A DNA stretch of 64,000 bases, taken from the NCBI RefSeq assembly GCF_001039005.1, contig NZ_LDWR01000046.1, positions 62,001-126,000 on the forward strand. The letters are read 5' to 3'. The notes below the pieces were generated by a model. That model ran no database searches. It saw nothing but the letters and a program-made list of their open reading frames with translations, and was not told the DNA's origin. The stretch is from Burkholderia cepacia. Lineage in GTDB: Bacteria; Pseudomonadota; Gammaproteobacteria; Burkholderiales; Burkholderiaceae. Shown piece after piece: positions 25,945 through 34,873 of this stretch; position 1 is the first letter of the stretch, and each line of letters begins with the position of its first letter. A program made the translations under genes and the position numbers.

Positions 25945-25973
25945 ATTATGTCGAAGGCACATTCGTGTGTCAA
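25945..25973 (-). promoter_or_regulatory. Near-consensus promoter of the tRNA cluster
   Basis: On the minus strand: TTGACA, a 17-base spacer, CATAAT, then a C-rich discriminator (CTCGC). This is the strongest sigma-70 promoter I see in the window and suits stringently controlled tRNA synthesis. Confidence 0.88.
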
Positions 25974-26027
25974 GGGCTTTTCCCGCCCTTTTTCCAAAAA
26001 CCTGCGCCGACGAGTACGTGGCACAGG

Positions 26028-26615
26028 TCACGCGCCGCCGCGCTCGCGAATCTGCGGCCACGCAAGCTTCATGTAGTACAGCATCGACCAGATCGTCAGC
26101 ACCGCCGCGAGATACATCAGCCACTCGCCCCACACGCGCGTGTCGATCGTCACGACGCCGAGCGGCAGCGGTCCGTAGAACAGCAGCATCGGAATCGCGA
26201 CCATCTGGCACGCGGTCTTGAACTTGCCGAGCTGGTTCACCGCAACGCTCTTCGACGCGCCGATCTGCGCCATCCACTCGCGCAGCGCCGAGATCGCGAT
26301 CTCGCGGCCGACGATCACGAGCGCGATCGCCGCGTCGACCCGCGAAATCTGCACGAGGATCAGCAGCGCAGCCGTCACCATCAGCTTGTCCGCCACCGGA
26401 TCGAGAAATGCGCCGAACGACGACGTCTGGTTCCACTTGCGTGCGAGAAACCCGTCGAACCAGTCGGTCAGCGCGGCGAGGATGAAGATCGCCGCCGCCG
26501 CGAGATTGCGGTGCGCGCCGCCCATCACCGTGTCCGGCAGATAGAACACGCCGACGACGAGCGGAATCAGCACGATCCGCACCCACGTCAGGAAAATCGG
26601 GAAATTGAACGGCAT
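26028..26615 (-). CDS. pgsA: CDP-diacylglycerol-glycerol-3-phosphate 3-phosphatidyltransferase
   Basis: 195 residues, a membrane enzyme making phosphatidylglycerophosphate, the committed step to phosphatidylglycerol and cardiolipin. The CDP-alcohol phosphotransferase motif D-x2-DG-x2-AR-x8-G-x3-D-x3-D is complete (DWFDGFLARKW to FLDPVADKLM). About four to five membrane helices. Start MPFNFPIFLTWVRI at 26615 is family-typical, although the frame is open far upstream. It follows uvrC, as in many proteobacteria. Confidence 0.96.
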   Translation of the reverse strand: MPFNFPIFLTWVRIVLIPLVVGVFYLPDTVMGGAHRNLAAAAIFILAALTDWFDGFLARKWNQTSSFGAFLDPVADKLMVTAALLILVQISRVDAAIALVIVGREIAISALREWMAQIGASKSVAVNQLGKFKTACQMVAIPMLLFYGPLPLGVVTIDTRVWGEWLMYLAAVLTIWSMLYYMKLAWPQIRERGGA

Positions 26616-26713
26616 GGCATCCGGGACAGTAGAGGATTCGCAATTGTGCCGTGTCGACCGGCCTGCCACAAGAACGCGAAAACGCGTGCCAGGCTGCCGG
26701 CCGCACGGGCGCG

Positions 26714-28756
26714 TCAGTGAAGCTGCTTGTAGATCTGTTCGGCGAGCGCGTGCGAGATGCCCTCGACGCTCGCCAATTCCTCGACACTCGCGGCAACGAC
26801 GCCGCGCAACCCGCCGAACCGCGCGAGCAGCCGCTGCCGACGTTTCGCGCCGACGCCTTCGAGTTCCTCGAGCCGCGACGTCTGGCGCGCCTTCGCCCGC
26901 TTCGCGCGCATGCCGGTGATCGCGAAGCGGTGCGCCTCGTCGCGAATCTGTGCGACGAGCATCAGCGCGGCGCTTTCCTTGCCGAGTTCGAGCGCGGTGC
27001 GGCCGTCCGCGAACACGAGCGTCTCGAGGCCGACCTTGCGCCCCTCGCCCTTCGCGACACCGACCAGCATCGACGTGTCGAGGCCCAGCTCGGTGAACAC
27101 CTGGCGCGCGATTTCGACCTGACCCTTGCCGCCGTCGATCAGCACGATGTTCGGCAGCAGGCTCGACGCCTCGGCCTGGCGCGTCGACTCGCCGTCGATG
27201 CCGGCCGCATCGTCGGCGGCGGCCGCCTGCGCGGCCTGCTCGACCATCTTCTCGTAGCGGCGCGTGAGCACTTGCCGCATCGCCGCGTAATCGTCGCCCG
27301 GCGTGATGCCCGTGATGTTGTAGCGGCGATACTCGCCCGACTGCATCTTGTGATGGTGGTAGACGACGCACGACGCTTGCGTCGCCTCGCCCATCGTATG
27401 GCTGATGTCGAAGCATTCGATCCGCAGCGTCGCGAGATCGTCGCATTCGTAGCTGAGCGTCTCCGCGAGCGAGCGCGTGCGCGCCTGCTGCGAGCCCTGC
27501 TCGGACAGCAGCCGCGCAAGCGCAAGCTGCGCATTCTGCTCGGCCATCGACAACCACGCGCGCCGCTGCCCCTGCGGCTGCCGCACCAGCGACACCTTGT
27601 GGCCGGCCTGCTCAGACAGCAGTTCGAGCAGGTCGCGGCTCGCGGGCGCATGGCTCACGACGAGCACGGGCGGCACGCGGTTGCCGAGATAGTGCTGCGC
27701 GATGAATGCGTCGAGCACCTCGGCCTCGACCGACGCCGCCGCGTCGCCGCGCGCGCCGACGGTTTCTTCGGCAGGCGGGTCGGGCAGCACGCCGGCGGCC
27801 GCATCGGTCGCGTCGGCAGCTTCCGCCACCTCGCCTTCATCGCCGAGACCGCCCTCGGCGAGCGTCAGCGCGCTTTCGACGTGCGTCGGGAAATACGCCT
27901 TGTCGCCCAGATGCCGGCCGCCGCGCACCATCGCGAGATTCACGCACACGCGACCGCCCTGCGCGACGACGGCCAGGATGTCGACGTCGCTGTCGCCGCC
28001 GACCTCGATCGCCTGCTGGTGCAGCACCGTCGCGAGCGAGCTCATCTGGTTGCGCACGGCCGCCGCCTGCTCGAATTTCAGCTCGGCCGCGAACGCGTGC
28101 ATCTTCTGCTCGAGCTCCTTCATCACTTCGGACTGCCGGCCGAGCAGGAAACGCGCGGCGTTCGACACGTCGATCGCGTAGTCGTCCGTGGAGATCGCGC
28201 CGACGCACGGCGCAGTGCAGCGCCCGATCTGGTGCAACAGGCACGGCCGCGTGCGGTTGTTGAAGACCGAATCCTCGCAGGTGCGCAACTGGAACACGCG
28301 CTGCAGGATCTGGATGCTCTCGCGCACGGCCCACGCGCTCGGGAACGGGCCGAAATACTGGTTCTGCTTGTCGACCGAGCCGCGGTAGTAGGCCATCCGC
28401 GGAAAACGATGCGCGGTGAGCTTCAGGTACGGATACGACTTGTCGTCGCGAAACAGGATGTTGTAGCGCGGCGCGAGCGCCTTGATCAGGTTGTTCTCGA
28501 GCAGCAGTGCCTCGGCCTCCGAGCGCGTGACGGTCGTCTCGATTCGCGCGATGCGCGTGACCATCATCGCGATGCGCGGCGACAGCTGCGTCTTCGTGAA
28601 ATAGCTCGACACGCGCTTCTTCAGATCGCGCGCCTTGCCGACGTAGAGGACGGCGCCCGCCGTGTCGTAATAACGATAGACGCCCGGCATGTGCGGCAAC
28701 TGCGCAAGGATCTTCTTCGGTTCGAACGGAGTATCGGAGGCTTCTGGGGATGTCAT
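26714..28756 (-). CDS. uvrC: Excinuclease ABC subunit C
   Basis: 680 residues, the nuclease of nucleotide excision repair that cuts on both sides of a lesion. An N-terminal GIY-YIG domain (GVYRYYDTAGAVLYVGKARD, about 24-44), a UVR motif (about 210-245), an RNase H-like 5' nuclease domain and C-terminal helix-hairpin-helix segments are present. It is longer than the usual ~610 residues because of an Ala/Glu/Asp-rich insert at about 300-345, a species-group feature. Divergent from earP across 76 bases. Confidence 0.97.
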   Translation of the reverse strand: MTSPEASDTPFEPKKILAQLPHMPGVYRYYDTAGAVLYVGKARDLKKRVSSYFTKTQLSPRIAMMVTRIARIETTVTRSEAEALLLENNLIKALAPRYNILFRDDKSYPYLKLTAHRFPRMAYYRGSVDKQNQYFGPFPSAWAVRESIQILQRVFQLRTCEDSVFNNRTRPCLLHQIGRCTAPCVGAISTDDYAIDVSNAARFLLGRQSEVMKELEQKMHAFAAELKFEQAAAVRNQMSSLATVLHQQAIEVGGDSDVDILAVVAQGGRVCVNLAMVRGGRHLGDKAYFPTHVESALTLAEGGLGDEGEVAEAADATDAAAGVLPDPPAEETVGARGDAAASVEAEVLDAFIAQHYLGNRVPPVLVVSHAPASRDLLELLSEQAGHKVSLVRQPQGQRRAWLSMAEQNAQLALARLLSEQGSQQARTRSLAETLSYECDDLATLRIECFDISHTMGEATQASCVVYHHHKMQSGEYRRYNITGITPGDDYAAMRQVLTRRYEKMVEQAAQAAAADDAAGIDGESTRQAEASSLLPNIVLIDGGKGQVEIARQVFTELGLDTSMLVGVAKGEGRKVGLETLVFADGRTALELGKESAALMLVAQIRDEAHRFAITGMRAKRAKARQTSRLEELEGVGAKRRQRLLARFGGLRGVVAASVEELASVEGISHALAEQIYKQLH

Positions 28757-28832
28757 GCGTGATCCGGGCGCCTTGTAACGCGGAACGGGTCTATTAGAAT
28801 CGCCAGTTTAGAGCATTCACCGGCCCGCTTCG

Positions 28833-30026
28833 ATGCCACGCACCTCCGCTGCCCCCCTCTCCACCGCGCCGCTCGCGCCGAACGAACCGATCGCCTGCGA
28901 CCTCTTCTGCACGGTGATCGACAATTTCGGCGACATCGGCGTGTGCTGGCGTGTCGCGCGCCAGCTCGCGCACGAGCACGGCTGGCAGGTTCGCCTGTTC
29001 GTCGACGACCTGCGCACGTTCGCGCGCCTGCTGCCGGGGGTCGATCCCGACGCGGGGCGACAGACGGTCGATGCGATCGTGATCGAGCACTGGCATGCGG
29101 AAGTCGGCGACGCGCTGGAGATCGCCGATGTCGTGATCGAGGCATTCGCGTGCGAGCTGCCCGGTGCGTATCTCGCGGCGATGGCGCGCCGGGAACGTCG
29201 CCCCGTGTGGATCAACCTCGAATACCTGAGCGCCGAGGACTGGGTCGCCGATTTCCATTTGCGGCCATCGCCGCATCCGCGCTACCCGCTGCTGAAGACG
29301 TTCTTCTTCCCGGGCCTGTCGGCCGGCACGGGCGGCGTGCCGAAGGAGCACGACCTCGACGCGCGCCGCGCCGCCTTCGAAATCGACCCGGCCGCACGCG
29401 CCGCATGGTGGCAGCGCGCGACCGGCGGCGCGCCGCCGGCACCCGGCACGACGGTCGTCAGCCTGTTCGCCTACGAGAATCCCGCCGTCGACGCGCTGCT
29501 CGCGCAGTGGCGCGACGGCCCGTCACCGGTCGTCGCGCTGGTGCCGACCGGCCGCGTGTCGCCCGCCGTCGCGCGCTTTTTCGGGGTCGATTCGTTCGGC
29601 GCGGGCGCGCATGCGCACAGCGGCAACCTGGTCGCACATGGCCTCGCATTCGTCCCCCAGGCCGACTACGATCCGCTGCTGTGGGTGGCGGACATCAATT
29701 TCGTGCGCGGCGAGGATTCGTTCGTCCGCGCACAGTGGGCGCGCAAGCCGTTCGTGTGGCACATCTATCCGCAGGCCGACGACGTGCACCTGCCGAAGCT
29801 CGACGCCGCGCTCGCGCACCTGTCGGCCGGCCTCGCCGACGCGCCGCGCGCGGCGCTCGCGCGGTTCTGGCATGCATGGAACGGCGCCGGCACCCCCGAC
29901 TGGGCCGATTTCCGCCAGCACCGTGCCGCCCTGGACGCCAACGCGGTCCGCTGGGCCGACACGCTCGCGGCCGTCGGCGATCTCGCCGGAAAGCTGGCCG
30001 AATACGCAAAATCTCAGTTAAAATAA
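28833..30026 (+). CDS. earP: EF-P arginine rhamnosyltransferase EarP
   Basis: 397 residues, an inverting GT-B glycosyltransferase (GT104) that transfers rhamnose from dTDP-rhamnose to an Arg of EF-P. The family start is seen in CDLFCTVIDNFGDIGVCWRVARQL (catalytic Asp region), followed by INLEYLSAEDW and the C-terminal RGEDSFVRAQWARKPFVWHIYPQ nucleotide-sugar site. It lies 126 bases before efp, its substrate, and EF-P here has Arg at position 32, as this system needs. Confidence 0.96.
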   Translation: MPRTSAAPLSTAPLAPNEPIACDLFCTVIDNFGDIGVCWRVARQLAHEHGWQVRLFVDDLRTFARLLPGVDPDAGRQTVDAIVIEHWHAEVGDALEIADVVIEAFACELPGAYLAAMARRERRPVWINLEYLSAEDWVADFHLRPSPHPRYPLLKTFFFPGLSAGTGGVPKEHDLDARRAAFEIDPAARAAWWQRATGGAPPAPGTTVVSLFAYENPAVDALLAQWRDGPSPVVALVPTGRVSPAVARFFGVDSFGAGAHAHSGNLVAHGLAFVPQADYDPLLWVADINFVRGEDSFVRAQWARKPFVWHIYPQADDVHLPKLDAALAHLSAGLADAPRAALARFWHAWNGAGTPDWADFRQHRAALDANAVRWADTLAAVGDLAGKLAEYAKSQLK

Positions 30027-30152
30027 GCGGTTATCCGACGGCTGACCAGGCAAGCGCTCGCTTTTGGCGTCCACCGGAACGCGCCGCTTGCGCCGTCAGC
30101 CGTTGCGCAACGCTCAGGCACCTATTTATTTGATTTGATCAGGACAGTTTTT

Positions 30153-30710
30153 ATGAAGACCGCACAGGAACTCCGCGTAGGCAACGTCGTGCAGATCGGC
30201 AGCGATGCTTGGGTCATCGCCAAGGCGGAATACAACAAGTCGGGCCGTAATTCCGCCGTCGTCAAGATGAAGATGAAGAACCTGCTGACCAACGCAGGCC
30301 AGGAATCGGTCTACAAGGCAGACGACAAGTTCGACGTCGTCGTGCTCGACCGCAAGGAAGTGACGTATTCGTACTTCGCCGATCCGATGTACGTGTTCAT
30401 GGACGCCGACTACAACCAGTACGAAGTCGAAGCCGAAATGATGGGCGAAGCGCTGAACTACCTCGAAGACGGCATGGCGTGCGAAGTCGTGTTCTACAAC
30501 GAGAAGGCGATCTCGGTCGACCTGCCGACGGTCCTCGTTCGCGAGATCACCTACACGGAACCGGCCGTCAAGGGCGACACGTCGTCGGGCAAGGTGCTGA
30601 AGAACGCCAAGCTCGCAACGGGCTTCGAACTGCAAGTGCCGCTCTTCTGCAACACCGGCGACAAGATCGAAATCGATACGCGTACGAACGAATACCGCAG
30701 CCGCGCGTAA
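30153..30710 (+). CDS. efp: Elongation factor P
   Basis: 185 residues, three beta-barrel domains. It relieves ribosome stalling at polyproline. The tip of domain I is KSGRNSAVV, with Arg32 rather than Lys, so it is modified by EarP and not by EpmA. The ATG at 30153 is preferred to an upstream in-frame start because the family begins MKTAQELR. A strong terminator follows. Confidence 0.97.
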   Translation: MKTAQELRVGNVVQIGSDAWVIAKAEYNKSGRNSAVVKMKMKNLLTNAGQESVYKADDKFDVVVLDRKEVTYSYFADPMYVFMDADYNQYEVEAEMMGEALNYLEDGMACEVVFYNEKAISVDLPTVLVREITYTEPAVKGDTSSGKVLKNAKLATGFELQVPLFCNTGDKIEIDTRTNEYRSRA

Positions 30711-30735
30711 TCGCCAGCGTTTCACGCATCGAACA

Positions 30736-30759
30736 AAGCGCCCTTCGGGGCGCTTTTTG
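30736..30759 (+). terminator. Intrinsic terminator of efp
   Basis: AGCGCCC / GGGCGCT stem with a TTCG loop followed by TTTTT, 25 bases after the efp stop. Confidence 0.93.
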
Positions 30760-30978
30760 TTTACCTGTCGCAAACAGCGACCGAAAACCAGTGCCATATG
30801 GAGCACAAAATCCACCGGTAAAGATATTCAATTTGTATCATCGGTAACTGTTTTATAGCGCCGGAGAAATAATGCGCGTTACGCGTTCGGTGGGGCATAA
30901 AATCAGTTTTTAATCTGACATGCGGCTGCGGCCCCGTTGGCCGACAGCCCGCCTCTCTTGACTCGACTCGCGTCCACC

Positions 30979-32364
30979 ATGCCCCACGCCCTGATTGTCG
31001 AAGACGATCCCAACAGTCTGTCCGGCCTCACCGCGCTGCTCGCCGCAGACGGCTTCTCGGTCGACACGGCCACGTCGCTCGCCGAAGCGCGCACGGCGCT
31101 CGGCCGCTCGATTCCCGATGTCGTCCTCGTCGACCTGAACCTGCCGGACGGCAGCGGGTTCGACCTGCTCCAGCACCTGCCGCAGCAGCAGCCGAACGGT
31201 TCGCTGCCCGTTATCGTGCTGACGGGTAACGCGACGGTCGAGAGCGCAATCGAGGGCCTGCGTCACGGTATCTGGGATTACCTGCTGAAGCCGATCAACA
31301 TTCCGCGCCTGCGCAGCCTGCTCGCGCGGATTCCCCGCCCGTACGAACTGATCGACGAAGTGCAGTCGCTGCGCGCATCGCTGCGCCATCTCGGCCGCTT
31401 CGGCGCGCTGGTTGGCCGCAGCGACGCGATGCAGCACGTGTACGACATGATCGAGCACAACGCGCGCACCGAAACGGCCGTGCTGTTCTCGGGCGAGGCC
31501 GGCACCGGCAAGAAGCTGGCCGCGCGTACGCTGCACGAGCTGAGCCGGCGCCGCAAGGGGCCGTTCGTATCGTTCGACTGCCGCATGATCGCGCAAGCCG
31601 GCCGTCACGGCGCATCGCTCGACAGCGTGCTGTTCGGCCATGAGCGCGGCGCGTTCGACGGCGCCGAGCGACGCGAATCGGGCCTGTTCGAACAGGCCGG
31701 CGGCGGCACGCTGTTCCTCGACGAAATCACCGCGCTGCCGCTCGTGCTGCAGGAAGCGCTGCTGCAAGCGCTCGATTCGCAGAACTTCATGCGGATCGGC
31801 GGCACGAGTTCGATCACGAGCGACTTCCGGCTGATCGCGACCACGCGCCGCCCGGCGCGCGAAGCGGTCGCGAACGGCACGCTGCGCGAGGATCTGTGGT
31901 TGCGCCTCGATGCGGCGTCGATCACGATGCCGCCGCTGCGCGAGCGCGACGGCGACGCGCTCGCGATCGCAGACGCACAGATCGACGAACTGAACCGCGA
32001 AGCACGCGCAACCGGCCGCAGCATCACCGACAAACGCGCGGCACCGGGCTTCGTGCGCGAATGCCTGTCCTACGAATGGCCCGGCAACGTGCGCGAGCTG
32101 CAAGAGCGCGTGCGCTTCGCGTACGACGCATCGGGCGACTTCATCGAGACGCTGCGCGCGGGCGAGGCAAGCTTCTCCGCCGGCGCCGCACTGAACGGCA
32201 GCAGCGTGCAGATCAAGGTCGGCACGCCGCTGTCCGACGTCGAGGATCTGCTGATCCGCGCGACGCTCGACGCGGTCGGCGGCACGCGCCACCGCGCGGC
32301 GACGCTGCTCGGCATCAGCCCGAAGACGCTGTACAACAAGCTGCAGCGGATGAAGGTGAACTGA
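30979..32364 (+). CDS. NtrC-family response regulator with altered GAFTGA loop
   Basis: 461 residues: receiver domain (1-120, phospho-acceptor Asp52), AAA+ domain (about 140-370) and a Fis-type helix-turn-helix at the end (HRAATLLGISPKTLYNKL). Walker A is GEAGTGKK (172-179) and Walker B GGGTLFLDEI, both serviceable. The sigma-54 contact loop, normally GAFTGA, reads GAFDGA (Asp227 in place of Thr). The start at 30979 is chosen because the receiver begins MPHALIVEDD. No sensor kinase gene is adjacent. The 200-base AT-rich leader (30770-30978) probably holds its promoter. Confidence 0.9.
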   Translation: MPHALIVEDDPNSLSGLTALLAADGFSVDTATSLAEARTALGRSIPDVVLVDLNLPDGSGFDLLQHLPQQQPNGSLPVIVLTGNATVESAIEGLRHGIWDYLLKPINIPRLRSLLARIPRPYELIDEVQSLRASLRHLGRFGALVGRSDAMQHVYDMIEHNARTETAVLFSGEAGTGKKLAARTLHELSRRRKGPFVSFDCRMIAQAGRHGASLDSVLFGHERGAFDGAERRESGLFEQAGGGTLFLDEITALPLVLQEALLQALDSQNFMRIGGTSSITSDFRLIATTRRPAREAVANGTLREDLWLRLDAASITMPPLRERDGDALAIADAQIDELNREARATGRSITDKRAAPGFVRECLSYEWPGNVRELQERVRFAYDASGDFIETLRAGEASFSAGAALNGSSVQIKVGTPLSDVEDLLIRATLDAVGGTRHRAATLLGISPKTLYNKLQRMKVN

Positions 32365-32479
32365 GCGAACGGGGGTGAATGCGAGCGCTGATCGGATTTG
32401 ACCGTTAGTTGCGTCAAAGCTCGCCGCACCGGCATGCTTGATTCCCGCTGCCGTCCGATTCGCACCTGCCGCAACCCGC

Positions 32480-32510
32480 AAAAAAGCCGCGCAACTGCGC
32501 GGCTTTTTGT
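32480..32510. terminator. Bidirectional intrinsic terminator
   Basis: AGCCGCGC / GCGCGGCT stem with AACT loop, flanked by AAAAAA and TTTTT, between the response regulator (plus) and nagZ (minus). Confidence 0.92.
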
Positions 32511-32553
32511 TTCAGCGGCCGGAATGGCGCTCAGCGCGCCATCCCCTCTCCGC

Positions 32554-33582
32554 TCACGCCAGTGCGCTGCTCAACAGCGCCTGCGCCTGCAGATACTCGG
32601 GCTGCGTGATCAGCTTGTCCCACTTGAGCGCCTTGCCGCGCGCGCGCATCCGCTTGATGCGCCGTGCCGACTCGGCCGATGCGTGCGCTTTCAGCCCGTT
32701 CAGCACGACTTCGGCCGCATCCGGCTGGTTGCAGACAAGCACCATGTCGCAACCGGCAGCGAGCGCGGCCTCGGCCGCCTGCGTGAGCGTGCCGCCTTCG
32801 CGGGCGGCCTCCATCGACAGGTCGTCGCTGAAGATCGCGCCCGTGAAGCCGAGCTGCCCGCGCAGGATGTCCTGCAGCCAGATGCGCGAGAAACCGGCCG
32901 GCCGCTTGTCGACCTGCGTGTAGATCACGTGCGCGGGAATCACCGCGGACAGCGACAAGCCGAGCCAGTCGTACGGCGCGACGTCCTGCTTGAGGATCGC
33001 GTCGAGCGTGCGATCGTCGGTCGGCAGCGCGACGTGCGAATCGGCTTCCGCGAAACCGTGCCCCGGAAAATGCTTGCCGCAGTTCGCCATGCCGGCGAGC
33101 GACAGCCCGTGGTTCAGGCTCTTCGCGAGCAGCGTGACGACGCGCGGGTCGCGATGGAACGCGCGATCGCCGATCACTTTCGAGTGCCCGTAGTCGAGGT
33201 CGAGCACGGGCGTGAAGCTCATGTCGACCCCGCACGCACGCAGCTCGGCGGCCAGGATATAGCCGACGGCGGTCGCGACCTTCGTCGCAAGCAGCACGTC
33301 GCGATCCCACAGCTCGCCGAGGCGGCGCATCGCGGGCAGCACCGTGAAGCCATCGGTGCGAAACCGCTGCACGCGCCCGCCTTCGTGATCGACGGCGATC
33401 AGGATGTCTTCGCGCACCGCGCGGATCGAGTCGGTCAGCGCGGTCAGTTGCGCGCGATTCTGGAAGTGCCGCGCGAACAGGATCACGCCGCCGGTATTCG
33501 GATGCGCGAGGCGCCGCGCATCGTCGCGCGACAGGGCCGTGCCGACGACGTCGAGCATGACCGGGCCGGGAGTCGTTTTCAT
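32554..33582 (-). CDS. nagZ: Beta-N-acetylhexosaminidase NagZ
   Basis: 342 residues, GH3 family, cytoplasmic. It removes N-acetylglucosamine from anhydromuropeptides in peptidoglycan recycling and so feeds the signal that induces AmpC-type beta-lactamases. Visible are DHEGGRVQRF, the KHFPGHG His-Asp motif and the nucleophile Asp in FSDDLSM. It is the last gene of the long minus-strand run and follows acpS by 16 bases. Confidence 0.97.
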   Translation of the reverse strand: MKTTPGPVMLDVVGTALSRDDARRLAHPNTGGVILFARHFQNRAQLTALTDSIRAVREDILIAVDHEGGRVQRFRTDGFTVLPAMRRLGELWDRDVLLATKVATAVGYILAAELRACGVDMSFTPVLDLDYGHSKVIGDRAFHRDPRVVTLLAKSLNHGLSLAGMANCGKHFPGHGFAEADSHVALPTDDRTLDAILKQDVAPYDWLGLSLSAVIPAHVIYTQVDKRPAGFSRIWLQDILRGQLGFTGAIFSDDLSMEAAREGGTLTQAAEAALAAGCDMVLVCNQPDAAEVVLNGLKAHASAESARRIKRMRARGKALKWDKLITQPEYLQAQALLSSALA

Positions 33583-33598
33583 CGAATCGGGAATTCCG

Positions 33599-34027
33599 TC
33601 AGGAGGGGGTTCGGGAAACAGGTGCAGGTGCGGCGTCCGTCTCGGCGATCACGAACGACACCGCGTAATCGCGTTCGTCGCTGACCGTCACGCGTGCCGT
33701 GATGCCGCGCGCGGCGAGCCAGTCGGCCAGCTCGCCCGACGCGACCACGTACGGCTCGCCGCTCGGATGGTTGAGGGTCTGCAGTGCACGCCACGTCATC
33801 GGCCAGTGCATGCCGAGCCCGATCGCCTTCGAGAACGCTTCCTTCGCGGAAAAGCGCGTCGCGAGAAACGCGATGCCGCGCGCCTCGGAGCGCGCGCGGC
33901 GCGCATGAAACACGCGCAGTTCGTCGGGGCCCAGCACCTTCTCGGCAAACCGGCCGCCCGTGCGTTCGAGCACGGCCGCGATGCGGCTCACCTGGGCGAT
34001 GTCGGTACCGATGCCGTAGATCGCCAT
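33599..34027 (-). CDS. acpS: Holo-[acyl-carrier-protein] synthase
   Basis: 142 residues from the ATG at 34027. It attaches 4'-phosphopantetheine to apo-AcpP. The Mg-binding Asp in YGIGTDIAQV and Glu in RFSAKEAFSKA are present. It lies 69 bases after pdxJ, an old conserved pairing. AcpP, its substrate, is encoded in the same window at 47 kb. Confidence 0.96.
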   Translation of the reverse strand: MAIYGIGTDIAQVSRIAAVLERTGGRFAEKVLGPDELRVFHARRARSEARGIAFLATRFSAKEAFSKAIGLGMHWPMTWRALQTLNHPSGEPYVVASGELADWLAARGITARVTVSDERDYAVSFVIAETDAAPAPVSRTPS

Positions 34028-34096
34028 GTCAGTACGCGCCGGGGCGCCCCAGCGGAGCCGGGTTGCGAACGTCACGCATGCGGTGGCATGTCATCT

Positions 34097-34873
34097 TCAG
34101 CGCGTACCGCCGTGCAACGCGGCGACGCGCGCGGCGACCATGATCGCCTTCATCTCGCGCACCGCATTGTCCCAGCCCGCGAAGATCGCGTGTGCGACGA
34201 TCGCGTGGCCGATGTTCAGCTCGACGATGCCGTCGATCGCGGCGATCTGCTGCACGTTCGTGTAGTGCAGCCCGTGACCCGCATTGACCTTCAGGCCGAG
34301 TTGCGCGCCGGCCTGCACGCCCGCGACGATGCGCTCGTATTCGCGCTGCTGCTCGGCTTCGTCGTGCGCCTCGGCATAGCGGCCCGTATGCAGCTCGATC
34401 ACCGGTGCGCCCGCTTCATGCGCGGCACGGATCTGCGTCTCGTCCGGGTCGATGAACAGCGACACGCGCACGCCGACGTCGGCGAGTTGCTTGCACGCCG
34501 CGCGCACGGCCTCGAAGTGGCCCGCGACATCGAGGCCGCCTTCGGTCGTCAGTTCCTCGCGCTTCTCGGGCACGAGACACGCGTCGTGCGGCCGCACTTC
34601 GCACGCGATGTCGAGCATCTCGGCCGTTACCGCGCATTCGAGGTTCATGCGCGTCTTCAGCAGCGGGCGCAGCTTGCGCACGTCCGCGTCGACGATGTGA
34701 CGGCGATCCTCGCGCAGGTGCAGCGTGATCGCGTCCGCACCGGCCTCTTCGGCCGCGAGCGCCGCACGGATCGGATCGGGATAGCTCGTGCCGCGCGCAT
34801 TGCGCAGCGTCGCGACGTGGTCGATGTTCACGCCGAGGTCGATGGCGGTGGGCGTTGTCAGGAAGAAGCTCAT
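34097..34873 (-). CDS. pdxJ: Pyridoxine 5'-phosphate synthase
   Basis: 258 residues from the ATG at 34873. It condenses 3-amino-2-oxopropyl phosphate with deoxyxylulose 5-phosphate. The opening LGVNIDHVATLRNARGTSYPDP, LHLREDRRHI and the Glu in NLECAVT are family hallmarks. It overlaps the end of recO by 4 bases (ATGA), so translation is coupled. Confidence 0.97.
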   Translation of the reverse strand: MSFFLTTPTAIDLGVNIDHVATLRNARGTSYPDPIRAALAAEEAGADAITLHLREDRRHIVDADVRKLRPLLKTRMNLECAVTAEMLDIACEVRPHDACLVPEKREELTTEGGLDVAGHFEAVRAACKQLADVGVRVSLFIDPDETQIRAAHEAGAPVIELHTGRYAEAHDEAEQQREYERIVAGVQAGAQLGLKVNAGHGLHYTNVQQIAAIDGIVELNIGHAIVAHAIFAGWDNAVREMKAIMVAARVAALHGGTR

